A stretch of 64,000 bases of DNA from Microbacterium radiodurans. GTDB taxonomy: Bacteria; Actinomycetota; Actinomycetes; Actinomycetales; Microbacteriaceae. Where the stretch lies: NCBI RefSeq assembly GCF_008710705.1, contig NZ_VYRZ01000002.1, positions 124,001 to 188,000 of the forward strand, read 5' to 3'. Below the pieces are notes generated by a model that made no database searches, was not told the DNA's origin, and worked only from the letters and a program-made list of their open reading frames with translations. A program made the translations under genes and the position numbers. Position 1 is the stretch's first letter. Each line of letters begins with the position of its first letter. Below are positions 47,808 to 56,203 of the stretch, in pieces.

Positions 47808-48134
47808 GTGACTTATGTGATCGCCCTCCCGTGCGTGGACGTGAAAGACCGCGCATGCATCGACGAATGTCCCGTTGACTGCATCTACGAGGGTGAGCGA
47901 TCGCTCTACATCCATCCCGACGAATGCGTCGATTGCGGTGCATGCGAACCGGTCTGCCCGGTCGAGGCGATCTACTACGAAGACGACCTCCCCGACGAGT
48001 GGCAGGACTACTACACGGCGAACGTCGAGTTCTTCTCGGATCTCGGGTCGCCCGGCGGCGCGGCGAAGGTCGGCGTGATCGACAAGGACCACCCCCTCGT
48101 GGCAGCGCTGCCGCCGCAGGGGGAGGTCCATTGA
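47808..48134 (+). CDS. fdxA: Seven-iron ferredoxin FdxA
   Basis: A 108-residue electron carrier. Cysteine set one is [17 protein letters not shown] and set two [12 protein letters not shown]; the split pattern with the extra spacing in the first motif indicates one [3Fe-4S] and one [4Fe-4S] cluster. The C-terminal half ([25 protein letters not shown]) is the usual actinobacterial FdxA extension. GTG start. Its stop overlaps the dapC start, a pairing common in Actinobacteria. Confidence 0.96.
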   Translation: MTYVIALPCVDVKDRACIDECPVDCIYEGERSLYIHPDECVDCGACEPVCPVEAIYYEDDLPDEWQDYYTANVEFFSDLGSPGGAAKVGVIDKDHPLVAALPPQGEVH

Positions 48135-49237
48135 GCGTCCACGACCTCGCCGAGTACCCCTGGGATGCCGTCGCCCCCTACGCCGCGACCGCCCGCCGTC
48201 ACCCCGACGGCATCGTCGACCTGTCGATCGGGTCGCCGGTCGATCCCACTCCGACGGTGGTCGCCGATGCCCTCACCCGTGCGACGGACGCACACGCCTA
48301 TCCGCAGACCGTCGGGACGCCCCGCCTGCGTGACGCGGTGTGCGACTGGTACGCACGTCGGCGCGGCGTCCCCGACCTCACGCCGGGTCAGGTCCTGCCC
48401 ACGATCGGCTCGAAAGAGCTGGTAGCGCTCCTGCCGCTGCTGCTCGGCCTCGGCGCCGGTGACATCGTGGCGCATCCGCGCGCGGCCTACCCGACCTACG
48501 AGGTCGGTGCACGCCTGGTCGGCGCCACACCCGTCGCGGCCGACGAGCCCGACGAATGGCCCGAGGGCACCCGGCTGGTCTGGATCAACTCCCCGGGAAA
48601 CCCCGATGGACGCGTCCTCGATCACCGGGAGCTGCGCGAGGTCGTCGCTCGCGCGCGGGTCCTCGGCGCCGTCGTGGCATCGGACGAGTGCTACGCCGAG
48701 CTCGGCTGGGACGCCCCGTGGGACGAGCGCTCGGTCCCCAGCATCCTGGCTCCTGAGGTCACGGGCGGCGACGTCGCGGGACTGCTGTCGGTGTACTCGC
48801 TCAGCAAGCAGTCGAATCTAGCCGGCTACCGGGCGGCGTTCCTCGCCGGAGATGCCGACCTCCTCAGTCGTCTGCTGACCGCGCGCAAGCATCTCGGCCT
48901 GATGCTGCCGATGCCGGTGCAGGAGGCGATGGTCGCCGCGCTCTCGGACGATGAGCACGTCGCGGCGCAGAAGCAGCTCTACCGCGAGCGACGCGACATC
49001 CTCCGTCCGGCTCTCGAGGCGGCCGGCTTCCGCATCGACCACAGCCGAGCGGGCCTGTACCTGTGGGCGACGGCGGGGGAGGATGCATGGCAGTCCATCG
49101 GACGCCTGGCCGACCTCGGCATCCTCGCGGGCCCGGGCCACTTCTACGGGTCCCACTTCCCGCAGCATGTGAGGTTCTCCCTCACAGCCCCGACCGAGCG
49201 GATCGTCGCGGCGGCCGCACGCCTGCGGGTTTCGTAG
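48131..49237 (+). CDS. dapC: Succinyldiaminopimelate transaminase DapC
   Basis: A 368-residue PLP aminotransferase (fold type I) in the succinylase branch of lysine/diaminopimelate synthesis. Features: [15 protein letters not shown], the INSPGNPDG motif, [11 protein letters not shown], the PLP lysine in [14 protein letters not shown] and the tail HVRFSLTAP with the substrate Arg. The start is TTG at 48131, in a TTGA overlap with the fdxA stop and behind GGGGGAGG. dapD and dapE are 2-3 kb downstream. Confidence 0.95.
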   Translation: MSVHDLAEYPWDAVAPYAATARRHPDGIVDLSIGSPVDPTPTVVADALTRATDAHAYPQTVGTPRLRDAVCDWYARRRGVPDLTPGQVLPTIGSKELVALLPLLLGLGAGDIVAHPRAAYPTYEVGARLVGATPVAADEPDEWPEGTRLVWINSPGNPDGRVLDHRELREVVARARVLGAVVASDECYAELGWDAPWDERSVPSILAPEVTGGDVAGLLSVYSLSKQSNLAGYRAAFLAGDADLLSRLLTARKHLGLMLPMPVQEAMVAALSDDEHVAAQKQLYRERRDILRPALEAAGFRIDHSRAGLYLWATAGEDAWQSIGRLADLGILAGPGHFYGSHFPQHVRFSLTAPTERIVAAAARLRVS

Positions 49238-49297
49238 GTTCCCTCACACGAATCCGCGGTTCTATTGGGCCCGCACGCAGTAGGCCCACGCGCCCGA

Positions 49298-49303
49298 TAG
49301 GCT
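49298..49303 (+). promoter_or_regulatory. -10 element of citrate synthase gene
   Basis: TAGGCT 35 bases before the gltA GTG, leaving a leader of about 30 bases with a GGAGG ribosome binding site. Confidence 0.45.
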
Positions 49304-49338
49304 GTAGGAACCGCACCGGACGATCGCAAGGAGGCTTC

Positions 49339-50631
49339 GTGAACGACACGGGCACCCCGCAGAAGGCCACCGTCACCATCGGAGACCGCACCGCGGAACT
49401 GCCGGTGCTGCAGGGAACCGAGGGGGTTCCGAGCGTCGATTTCTCGACGTTCACCAAGCAGACGGGCCACACGAGCCTGGACTACGGGTTCGTCAACACC
49501 GCGGCCACGCGCTCGGCCGTCACCTACATCGACGGCGACAAGGGCATCCTCCGCTACCGCGGCTACCCCATCGAGCAGATCGCGCAGCATTCGACCTATC
49601 TCGAAGTCGCCTGGCTGCTGCTCTACGGCGATCTGCCGAGCGCGAGCGAGCTCGCCGACTTCGACGACCGCATTCGGCGACACACGCTGCTGCACGAGGA
49701 CCTGAAGCACTTCTTCTCCTCCCTGCCGCATACGGCGCACCCGATGTCGGTGCTCTCGGCCGCCACCGCCGCGCTGTCGACCTACTACGAGGACCAGTCC
49801 GATCCGAACAACCCCGAGCACGTCGAGCTGAACACCGTCCGGCTCCTCGCGAAGCTTCCGGTGATCGCGGCGTACGCCCACAAGAAGAGCATCGGTCAGG
49901 CGTTCCTCTACCCCGACAACTCGCTGAGCTTCGTCGACAACTTCCTGAAGCTGAACTTCGGCGTCCTCGCCGAGGAGTACCGGGTCAACCCGGTGGTCTC
50001 GCGCGCGCTCGAGCGCCTGCTCATCCTCCACGAGGATCACGAGCAGAACGCATCGACCTCGACGGTACGGCTGGTCGGCTCGACCGGCGCCAACCAGTTC
50101 TCCTCGATCTCGGCGGGCATCAACGCGCTCTACGGACCGCTGCACGGCGGCGCGAACGAAGCGGTGCTCGACATGCTCGGGCGCATCCGCGACTCCGGCG
50201 AGAGTGTCGAGCGCTTCGTCGAGCGGGTGAAGAACAAGGAGGACGGGGTGAAGCTCATGGGCTTCGGGCACCGCGTCTACAAGAACTACGACCCGCGTGC
50301 GAAGCTCGTGAAGGAGTCGGCCGACGAGGTGCTCACCGAGCTCGGCGTCGTCGACCCGCTGCTGGATCTGGCGAAGGAGCTCGAGGAGATCGCGCTCAGC
50401 GACGACTACTTCAAGGAGCGTCGCCTGTACCCCAACGTCGACTTCTACACCGGGGTGATCTACAAGGCGATGGGGTTCCCGACGCGGATGTTCACGCCCC
50501 TCTTCGCGATCGGTCGTCTCCCCGGGTGGCTCGCGCACTGGCGCGAGATGCAGAACGACCCGCAGACGAAGATCGGGCGCCCGCAGCAGCTCTACGTGGG
50601 CTCCGCCGCGCGCGACTACCCGCAGGCCTGA
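49339..50631 (+). CDS. gltA: Citrate synthase
   Basis: A 430-residue type II-like citrate synthase that condenses oxaloacetate and acetyl-CoA in the TCA cycle. Catalytic residues are visible: His in [14 protein letters not shown] and [15 protein letters not shown], His in [14 protein letters not shown], and Asp in [12 protein letters not shown]. The N-terminal [32 protein letters not shown] type region is standard. GTG start behind AAGGAGG. The gene stands alone between dapC and a convergent PPK2 gene. Confidence 0.96.
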   Translation: [430 protein letters not shown]

Positions 50632-50650
50632 CCTCGCCCGACCGCGATGC

Positions 50651-51451
50651 TCACTCCTCGGTGAGCGTCGCGGCGTAGTCCGGTACGTACCCGTCCAGCT
50701 GCTGCGGCGGCCGGTCGTACCCGCCGGAGGGCGGCCGCGGCGGGATCTCGATCTCGGGTCGCTCGACCACCTCGTACGGGACGCTGTCGAGAAGGTGGTG
50801 GATCATGTTGATCCGCCCGCGGCGCTTGTCCTCGTTGTCGACCTCGTGCCAGCGCGCCTCGGGGATGTCGGTGTGCACGAACATCGTGTCCTTGGCCCGC
50901 GAATAGTCCTCCCACTTGGTGATCGAGAGCACGTCGTTGGGGGAGAGCTTCCACCGGCGCATCGGATCCTCGTTGCGGGACCGGAAGCGCTTCTCCTGCT
51001 CCACGTCCGACACGCTGAACCAGTACTTCAGCAGCAGGATGCCGTCTTCCACCAGCATCCGCTCGAAGATCGGCGCCTGGTGCAGGAAGCGGTGGTACTC
51101 GTCGGATGTGCAGTACCCCATGACCCGCTCGACGCCGGCTCGGTTGTACCAGGAGCGGTCCATCAGCACGATCTCGCCGGCGGCCGGCAGGTGTGCGACG
51201 TAGCGCTGGAAGTACCACTGCGTCTTCTCGCGCTCGGTCGGAGCCGGCAGAGCGACGATGCGCGCGACCCGCGGGTTGAGGTATTCGGCGACGCGTTTGA
51301 TCGTCGAGCCCTTGCCCGCGGCGTCGCGGCCCTCGAAGACGACGACGATGCGGGCGCCGGAGGCCTGGACCCACGCCTGCATGTCGACGAGTTGCGCCTG
51401 GAGGCGCTTCAGCTCGCGTTCGTAGAGCTTCTTGGGCAGTCTGTCGACCAT
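50651..51451 (-). CDS. ppk2: Polyphosphate kinase 2 (PPK2)
   Basis: A 266-residue P-loop kinase that uses polyphosphate to phosphorylate nucleotides (usually GDP or ADP to the triphosphate in class I). Walker A is FEGRDAAGKGST near residue 40, Walker B-like VLMDRSWYNRAGVE near 95, the lid EQEKRFRSR near 155, and KLSPNDVLSITKWEDYSRAKD follows. A single PPK2 domain. The nucleotide preference cannot be told. The Pro-rich tail (about 235-266) is unconserved. Confidence 0.94.
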   Translation of the reverse strand: MVDRLPKKLYERELKRLQAQLVDMQAWVQASGARIVVVFEGRDAAGKGSTIKRVAEYLNPRVARIVALPAPTEREKTQWYFQRYVAHLPAAGEIVLMDRSWYNRAGVERVMGYCTSDEYHRFLHQAPIFERMLVEDGILLLKYWFSVSDVEQEKRFRSRNEDPMRRWKLSPNDVLSITKWEDYSRAKDTMFVHTDIPEARWHEVDNEDKRRGRINMIHHLLDSVPYEVVERPEIEIPPRPPSGGYDRPPQQLDGYVPDYAATLTEE

Positions 51452-51487
51452 CGGCGCACCTCCGTGTGTGCGCCCGAGCCTAGTCGC

Positions 51488-52438
51488 TCACGCGTGCAGC
51501 GACTCGTTCAACGTCACACCGACGCCCGCACGGCGCGACGCCTCGATGGCACCCGTCACGGAATTGCGCCGGAAGAGGATGCCGTCGCGTCCCGACAGCT
51601 CCGCGCCCTTCACCGTCGGACGGAAGCCGTCCGCCGTCGGCGCCTCGTCCACGAGCACGATCTTCGAGCCGGCCGTGACGTAGAGCCCGGCCTCGACGAC
51701 GCAGTCGTCACCGAGCGAGATGCCGATACCGGCGTTCGCTCCGAGCAGGGTGCGGCGACCGATCGAGACGCGGTGCGTCCCGCCGCCCGACAGGGTCCCC
51801 ATGATCGAGGCGCCGCCGCCGATGTCGCTGCCGTCTCCGACGACGACGCCCTGCGAGATCCGGCCCTCGACCATCGAGGCTCCGAGGGTGCCGGCGTTGA
51901 AGTTGACGAAGCCCTCGTGCATGACGGTCGTGCCCGATGCCAGGTGGGCGCCGAGGCGCACGCGCGCGGCGTCGGCGATGCGGACGCCGGACGGGGTGAC
52001 GTAGTCGAGCAGACGCGGGAACTTGTCGAGACTGTGCACCTGGATGCCGTCGCGCTGCAGGAGCGGGCGCCGGCGAATCGCCTCGTCGGGGTGCATCGGG
52101 CCCGCCGTCGTCCACGCGACGATCGGCAGGTGTCCGAAGACGCCGTCGAGGTTGAGACCGTTCGGCTCGACCAGCCGGTGCGAGAGCAGATGCAGGCGCA
52201 GGTAGGCGTCGGGCGTGGAGGCGGGCGCGGCATCCAGATCGATCGAGACCGTCTCGGCCGTCACGCGCACACCGCGCCGCTCGTCGTCGGCGGCGAGCGG
52301 CGCCCACGTCACCATGGAGGCGGCGGTGTCCGCCGCCGTCGCGGTCCCGAGGGCGGGCTCCGGGAACCAGGCGTCGAGGACGGTTCCGTCCGCGCTCGTG
52401 GTGGTAAGTCCGATGCCCCAGGCCTGCCGTTCGCTCAT
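51488..52438 (-). CDS. dapD: Tetrahydrodipicolinate N-succinyltransferase DapD
   Basis: A 316-residue actinobacterial-type DapD that succinylates tetrahydrodipicolinate with succinyl-CoA. The N-terminal domain (about 1-150) is followed by a left-handed beta helix built of hexapeptide repeats ([65 protein letters not shown]). TAACCT 7 bases before the ATG suggests a leaderless start, though GGAGGG also sits there. Divergent from dapE across 44 bases. Confidence 0.95.
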   Translation of the reverse strand: MSERQAWGIGLTTTSADGTVLDAWFPEPALGTATAADTAASMVTWAPLAADDERRGVRVTAETVSIDLDAAPASTPDAYLRLHLLSHRLVEPNGLNLDGVFGHLPIVAWTTAGPMHPDEAIRRRPLLQRDGIQVHSLDKFPRLLDYVTPSGVRIADAARVRLGAHLASGTTVMHEGFVNFNAGTLGASMVEGRISQGVVVGDGSDIGGGASIMGTLSGGGTHRVSIGRRTLLGANAGIGISLGDDCVVEAGLYVTAGSKIVLVDEAPTADGFRPTVKGAELSGRDGILFRRNSVTGAIEASRRAGVGVTLNESLHA

Positions 52439-52445
52439 GCCCTCC

Positions 52446-52476
52446 AGGTTATCGGTGCGGTCGGCGTCGATAGACT
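52446..52476. promoter_or_regulatory. Divergent -10 elements of dapD and dapE
   Basis: TAACCT on the minus strand (52451-52446), 7 bases before the dapD ATG at 52438; TAGACT on the plus strand (52471-52476), 6 bases before the dapE ATG at 52483. Both genes appear leaderless and share a 44-base region, so the two -35 areas overlap. Confidence 0.55.
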
Positions 52477-52482
52477 CGCGGC

Positions 52483-53559
52483 ATGCCTGAGCTCGATCTG
52501 ACCGTCTCCAGCGCCGATCTGACCCGGGTGATCTGCGACATCCCGAGCGTGTCGGACGACGAGACCACCCTGGCCGACGCCATCCACGCGGCGGTGTCCC
52601 TCCTCCCGCATCTCGACGTCGTGCGAGACGGCGACACGATCGTCGCGCGGACGAACCTGGGACGCGCTCAGCGGGTGGTCATCGCGGGGCACATCGACAC
52701 GGTGCCGATCAACGACAACCTCCCCACACGCGACGTCGTCGAGAACGGCGAGGATCTCATCTGGGGTCGCGGCACGGTCGACATGAAGGCCGGCGTCGCG
52801 GTGCAGCTGAAACTCGCCGCCGAGCTCGCCGACCCCCGGGTCGACATCACCTGGATGTGGTACGACCACGAAGAGGTGTCGTCGGACGAGAACGGTCTCG
52901 GCCGACTCGCCGAGAATCACCCGGACCTGTTCGCCGGCGACTTCGCCATCCTCGGAGAGCCGTCGAACGGGCAGGTCGAGGGCGGATGCAACGGGACTCT
53001 CCGCGCCGTCGTCCGAACGCACGGTCGGCGCTCCCACAGTGCCCGCGCCTGGATCGGCGACAACGCGATCCACCGGGCGGCCCCGATCCTGCAGCGGCTC
53101 GCCGACCACATCCCTCCCGAGGTCGAGGTCGAGGGGCTCGTCTATCGCGAGGGGCTCAACGCCGTCCGCATCTCCGGCGGCGTCGCGGGCAATGTGATTC
53201 CGGATCTCTGCGAGGTCGAGGTCAACTACCGCTTCGCGCCGAGCCGCAGCACCGACGACGCCGTCGCGATCGTCCGTGAGGTCTTCGCGGGCTTCGAGGT
53301 CGAGATCGTCGACATCGCCGGCGGAGCGCGGCCCGGCCTGGACGCCCCGCTCGCCCGTGAGTTCGTCGCCGCCGTCGGCGCGGAGCCGCGCCCGAAGTAC
53401 GGGTGGACGGACGTCGCACGCTTCTCGGCACTCGGTGTGCCGGCGGTCAACTACGGCCCCGGCGACCCGCTACTCGCCCACCACGACGAGGAGCGGGTTC
53501 CCGTCGCGCAGATCGACGCCGTCGAGAAGGGGCTCCGCGCCTGGCTCTCGGGCTCGTGA
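52483..53559 (+). CDS. dapE: Succinyl-diaminopimelate desuccinylase DapE
   Basis: A 358-residue dizinc hydrolase of the M20 fold that releases succinate to give LL-diaminopimelate. Metal and catalytic residues: His and Asp in [10 protein letters not shown], Asp in [10 protein letters not shown], Glu pair in [11 protein letters not shown], Glu in LGEPSNG, and the final His in [31 protein letters not shown] starts the dimerisation domain. No ribosome binding site; leaderless. The stop overlaps the mannosyltransferase start. Confidence 0.95.
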   Translation: MPELDLTVSSADLTRVICDIPSVSDDETTLADAIHAAVSLLPHLDVVRDGDTIVARTNLGRAQRVVIAGHIDTVPINDNLPTRDVVENGEDLIWGRGTVDMKAGVAVQLKLAAELADPRVDITWMWYDHEEVSSDENGLGRLAENHPDLFAGDFAILGEPSNGQVEGGCNGTLRAVVRTHGRRSHSARAWIGDNAIHRAAPILQRLADHIPPEVEVEGLVYREGLNAVRISGGVAGNVIPDLCEVEVNYRFAPSRSTDDAVAIVREVFAGFEVEIVDIAGGARPGLDAPLAREFVAAVGAEPRPKYGWTDVARFSALGVPAVNYGPGDPLLAHHDEERVPVAQIDAVEKGLRAWLSGS

Positions 53560-54758
53560 CCCGTCTGCGTCACCTCGCCACGCGCCTGCCGCCGGCGGGT
53601 GCGATCGCCGTCATCTACGTCGCGGCTCGGCTGACGACGACCGGCTTCTTGCTCCTCGCGGCGCAACTGAGCGGACCCGCGTCACGATTCGGCACCCGGC
53701 CGTCCCTCGGAGTGCTCGCGATGGGGTGGGATGCGCAGTGGTACTGGACGATCGCGTACAGCGGCTACCCGTCGACGCTCCCTGCTGACGCGGCGGGGAC
53801 CGTCGCCGAGAACGCCTGGGCGTTCATGCCGATCTATCCGTGGGTCTCGAACACCCTCGGCGCCGTGGTCGGCGGATACCCGGTCGCGGCGCCCGTCGTC
53901 TCGCTGATCGCGGGGTACTTCGCGTGCCTGGCGCTCGCGGCGCTGCTGCGGTCGCGGCTCGATCGGGCTGCGACTCTCTGGGCGGTGGCGTTCTTCGCGG
54001 CCGGGCCGCTCGCCGCGATCTTCCAGATCGGCTACGCGGAGTCGCTCTTCCTCCTCTGGCTGCTGCTCGCGCTCCTGGCCGTCGAGCGGCGACGGTGGTG
54101 GTGGCTCTACGCGCTCGTGCCGCTGCTCGCCTTCACGCGACCGGGTGTGCTCGCGTTCTCGCTGTTCCTCGCGCTCTACGGCATCTGGCGGTTCGTCCGG
54201 CGTCGAACGGATCCGCTTCCGCCCTCCCAGATCGTGCACATCGTCGTCTCGGGGCTGCTCGCCGCGGCTCTCGGGCTGCTCTGGCCGGTGATCACGGGAA
54301 TCGCGACGGGGGATCCGCAGGCGTATCTGCACACGGAGCTCGCGTGGCGGCGGAGCTGGATCGGCGATCACGGCGGTTTCGTGCCCTTCGACGGTGCGGT
54401 GCGGGCGGCTGCGCTGTGGTTCGAGCTCTGGGGCCTTCCGTCTTGGCTCGGGCCGGCGGCGCTGGTGACGGTGATCGTCGCGGTGGCGTTGGTGCTGATC
54501 TTCTCGAGGCACGTCCGCCGGCTCGGCGTCCCGACACAGCTGTGGTCGGCGAGCTACCTGCTCTATCTGCTCGCGGTCTTCTTCCCCCAGTCGAGCACCT
54601 TCCGACTGCTCCTGCCGCTCGCGCCGCTGACGGGCGCACTCGCGGCACCGCGGTCGACGCCCTGGCGGGTCTCGGTGCTGCTGGCCGGACTCGTCGCGCA
54701 GGCGGGATGGATCGTGGCGATGTATGCGTTCGGCAACACCTACTGGCAGGTTCCGTGA
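53556..54758 (+). CDS. Multi-pass glycosyltransferase, PIG-V/mannosyltransferase-like
   Basis: A 400-residue membrane protein with about ten helices. The GWDAQWYWTIAYSGYP motif in the first extracytoplasmic loop carries the acidic residue typical of polyprenyl-phosphate-mannose-using GT-C enzymes, and FMPIYPWVSNTLG and GYAESLFLLWLLLALL are characteristic of the PIG-V-like family. Probably mannosylates a cell-envelope acceptor. GTG start overlapping the dapE stop by 4 bases (GTGA). Confidence 0.87.
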   Translation: MTRLRHLATRLPPAGAIAVIYVAARLTTTGFLLLAAQLSGPASRFGTRPSLGVLAMGWDAQWYWTIAYSGYPSTLPADAAGTVAENAWAFMPIYPWVSNTLGAVVGGYPVAAPVVSLIAGYFACLALAALLRSRLDRAATLWAVAFFAAGPLAAIFQIGYAESLFLLWLLLALLAVERRRWWWLYALVPLLAFTRPGVLAFSLFLALYGIWRFVRRRTDPLPPSQIVHIVVSGLLAAALGLLWPVITGIATGDPQAYLHTELAWRRSWIGDHGGFVPFDGAVRAAALWFELWGLPSWLGPAALVTVIVAVALVLIFSRHVRRLGVPTQLWSASYLLYLLAVFFPQSSTFRLLLPLAPLTGALAAPRSTPWRVSVLLAGLVAQAGWIVAMYAFGNTYWQVP

Positions 54759-54789
54759 CGCGATGTACGGCACGCCCGCGCGGTGCACG

Positions 54790-54795
54790 ATAAAC
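54790..54795 (+). promoter_or_regulatory. -10 element of DUF3117 gene
   Basis: TAAACT about 36 bases before the ATG; a GGAAG ribosome binding site follows, so this leader is not leaderless. Confidence 0.45.
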
Positions 54796-54830
54796 TTGCC
54801 GGGAAGTCCTCATGACGAAAGGAAGCCGCG

Positions 54831-55004
54831 ATGGCAGCCATGAAGCCGCGAACCGGAGACGGACCGATGGAGGCCGTGAAGGAGGGGCGACTCATCATCG
54901 TGCGCGTGCCGCTCGAAGGCGGTGGACGTCTGGTGGTCTCCGTCAACGACGAAGAGGCCAAGGAGCTCCACAGTGTGCTGAGCGGAGTCGTCGGCGCCGC
55001 CTGA
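54831..55004 (+). CDS. DUF3117 family small protein
   Basis: A 57-residue protein, MAAMKPRTGDGPMEAVKEGR followed by a strongly conserved RVPLEGGGRLVVSV core and a short helix (EEAKELHSVLSGVVG). This family is nearly universal in Actinobacteria and almost invariant in its first 12 residues, but its role is unknown. AAAGGAAG precedes the ATG. It is followed by an exceptionally long terminator hairpin. Confidence 0.92.
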   Translation: MAAMKPRTGDGPMEAVKEGRLIIVRVPLEGGGRLVVSVNDEEAKELHSVLSGVVGAA

Positions 55005-55008
55005 CGCT

Positions 55009-55063
55009 CCCGCATACGACGAACGGCCGGTCCCGAGGGGACCGGCCGTTCGTCGTATGCGGG
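55009..55063. terminator. 26-bp perfect palindrome, bidirectional terminator
   Basis: Perfect 26-bp stem (55009-55034 with 55038-55063) and a 3-base GAG loop, beginning CCCGCATACGACGAACGG. It sits 5 bases after the DUF3117 stop and 36 bases before the 3' end of the convergent methyltransferase gene. No T-run. Long GC stems of this kind serve as terminators in Actinobacteria. Confidence 0.8.
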
Positions 55064-55098
55064 CGCCTGCGGCGCGACCGAGTGCGGAACGCGGAGTG

Positions 55099-55734
55099 TC
55101 AGGGTGTGGCGACCGTCGTCAGCTGCAGCAGGCCCTCACCGACGATCGAGAGAGCGCCCAGGACGGCCGGCGACGACTGCGTCTCGTGGATGATCGAGCG
55201 ATAGGCGCGGGTGACGTCGTCCCGTCGCACGGGATCGGCGACAGCCCCGCCGGCGAGGACCCGGGGGACGAGGACGGTTCCCCCCGGCCGCACCAGGCGC
55301 AGTCCGTGCTCGACGTACTCGATCACGCCCTCGGCATCCGCATCGACGAAGACGATGTCGTAGGAGGCTTCGTTCATGCGGGGGAGGACGTCGGCCGCAC
55401 GACCCGTGATGAAGCGTGCGCGAGCGGGCGGGATCCTGGCCTCGGCGAACGACTGCCGTGCCACCGCGAGGTGCTCGGGCTCGATGTCGATCGTGGTGAG
55501 GGTCGCCCGCGGCGAGCCGTGGAGCAGCCAGAGGCCGGAGACGCCGCCTCCCGTGCCGATCTCGACGATGTTCAGGGCGCCGGTGGCGGCCGCGAGCACG
55601 GCCGTCTGCGCGCCCACCGGGGCGCTCACCGGGGCGGCGCCGATCTCGAGAGCGTGAGCGCGGGCACGCGCGATGTGATCGGGTTCGACGGTCGCCTCGA
55701 CCGCGAACCTGCGAACCGCCTCTTGATCGCCCAT
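55099..55734 (-). CDS. O-methyltransferase (family 3, SAM-dependent)
   Basis: A 211-residue class I methyltransferase of the catechol-O-methyltransferase-like group. SAM motif I is VEIGTGGGVSGLWLL near residue 55, followed by TTIDIEPEHLAVARQSF, and the metal-binding YDIVFVDADAEG near 125. GGAGG before the ATG at 55734. Mycobacterial Rv1220c is the likely counterpart, sitting near tatB there too. Substrate unknown. Confidence 0.9.
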   Translation of the reverse strand: MGDQEAVRRFAVEATVEPDHIARARAHALEIGAAPVSAPVGAQTAVLAAATGALNIVEIGTGGGVSGLWLLHGSPRATLTTIDIEPEHLAVARQSFAEARIPPARARFITGRAADVLPRMNEASYDIVFVDADAEGVIEYVEHGLRLVRPGGTVLVPRVLAGGAVADPVRRDDVTRAYRSIIHETQSSPAVLGALSIVGEGLLQLTTVATP

Positions 55735-55795
55735 GTCCGACCTCCCGCGTGCCAGCGTACGCGTCGCGGCGGCGTCCACCGCGCAGGCGCACGGG

Positions 55796-55801
55796 TAATC
55801 T
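55796..55801 (+). promoter_or_regulatory. -10 element of leaderless tatB promoter
   Basis: TAATCT, 6-base spacer, ATG at 55808. Confidence 0.6.
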
Positions 55802-55807
55802 GGTGGC

Positions 55808-56203
55808 ATGTTCTTCGGCCTCGACTGGGACAAGCTCGTCCTCATCGGGGTCGTGGCGGTCCTGCTGCTGGGACCCGAGCGGCTTCCCCAGCTCGCCGAG
55901 ACCCTGGCCCGCGTCACCGTGCGTGCGCGCGACTGGGTGAACGGGGCGAAGGATCGCGTCCGCGACGAGATGGGCGAGGACTTCTCCGACGTCGAGTGGC
56001 GAAAGCTCGACCCTCGTCAGTACGACCCCCGCCGCATCATCCGCGATGCCCTGCTCGAGGACGCGCCGGTGCCGACGGTGCGTGCCGCGGCGGCCGGTGC
56101 CGCCATCACGACGGCCGCGGCCGTGGGCATGGATGCCGCCGGCGCCGAACGCCTGCGATTCGAGCGCGGCGCCGCGGTTCCCTTCGACGACGAAGCGACC
56201 TGA
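55808..56203 (+). CDS. tatB: Twin-arginine translocase subunit TatB
   Basis: A 131-residue Tat receptor component. One N-terminal helix (DKLVLIGVVAVLLL), the hinge LGPERLPQLAETLA, an amphipathic helix, then DFSDVEWRKLDPRQYDPRRII, which is typical of actinobacterial TatB and not TatA. The tail is Ala-rich. TAATCT lies 6 bases before the ATG with no ribosome binding site. Divergent from the methyltransferase. Confidence 0.93.
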   Translation: MFFGLDWDKLVLIGVVAVLLLGPERLPQLAETLARVTVRARDWVNGAKDRVRDEMGEDFSDVEWRKLDPRQYDPRRIIRDALLEDAPVPTVRAAAAGAAITTAAAVGMDAAGAERLRFERGAAVPFDDEAT

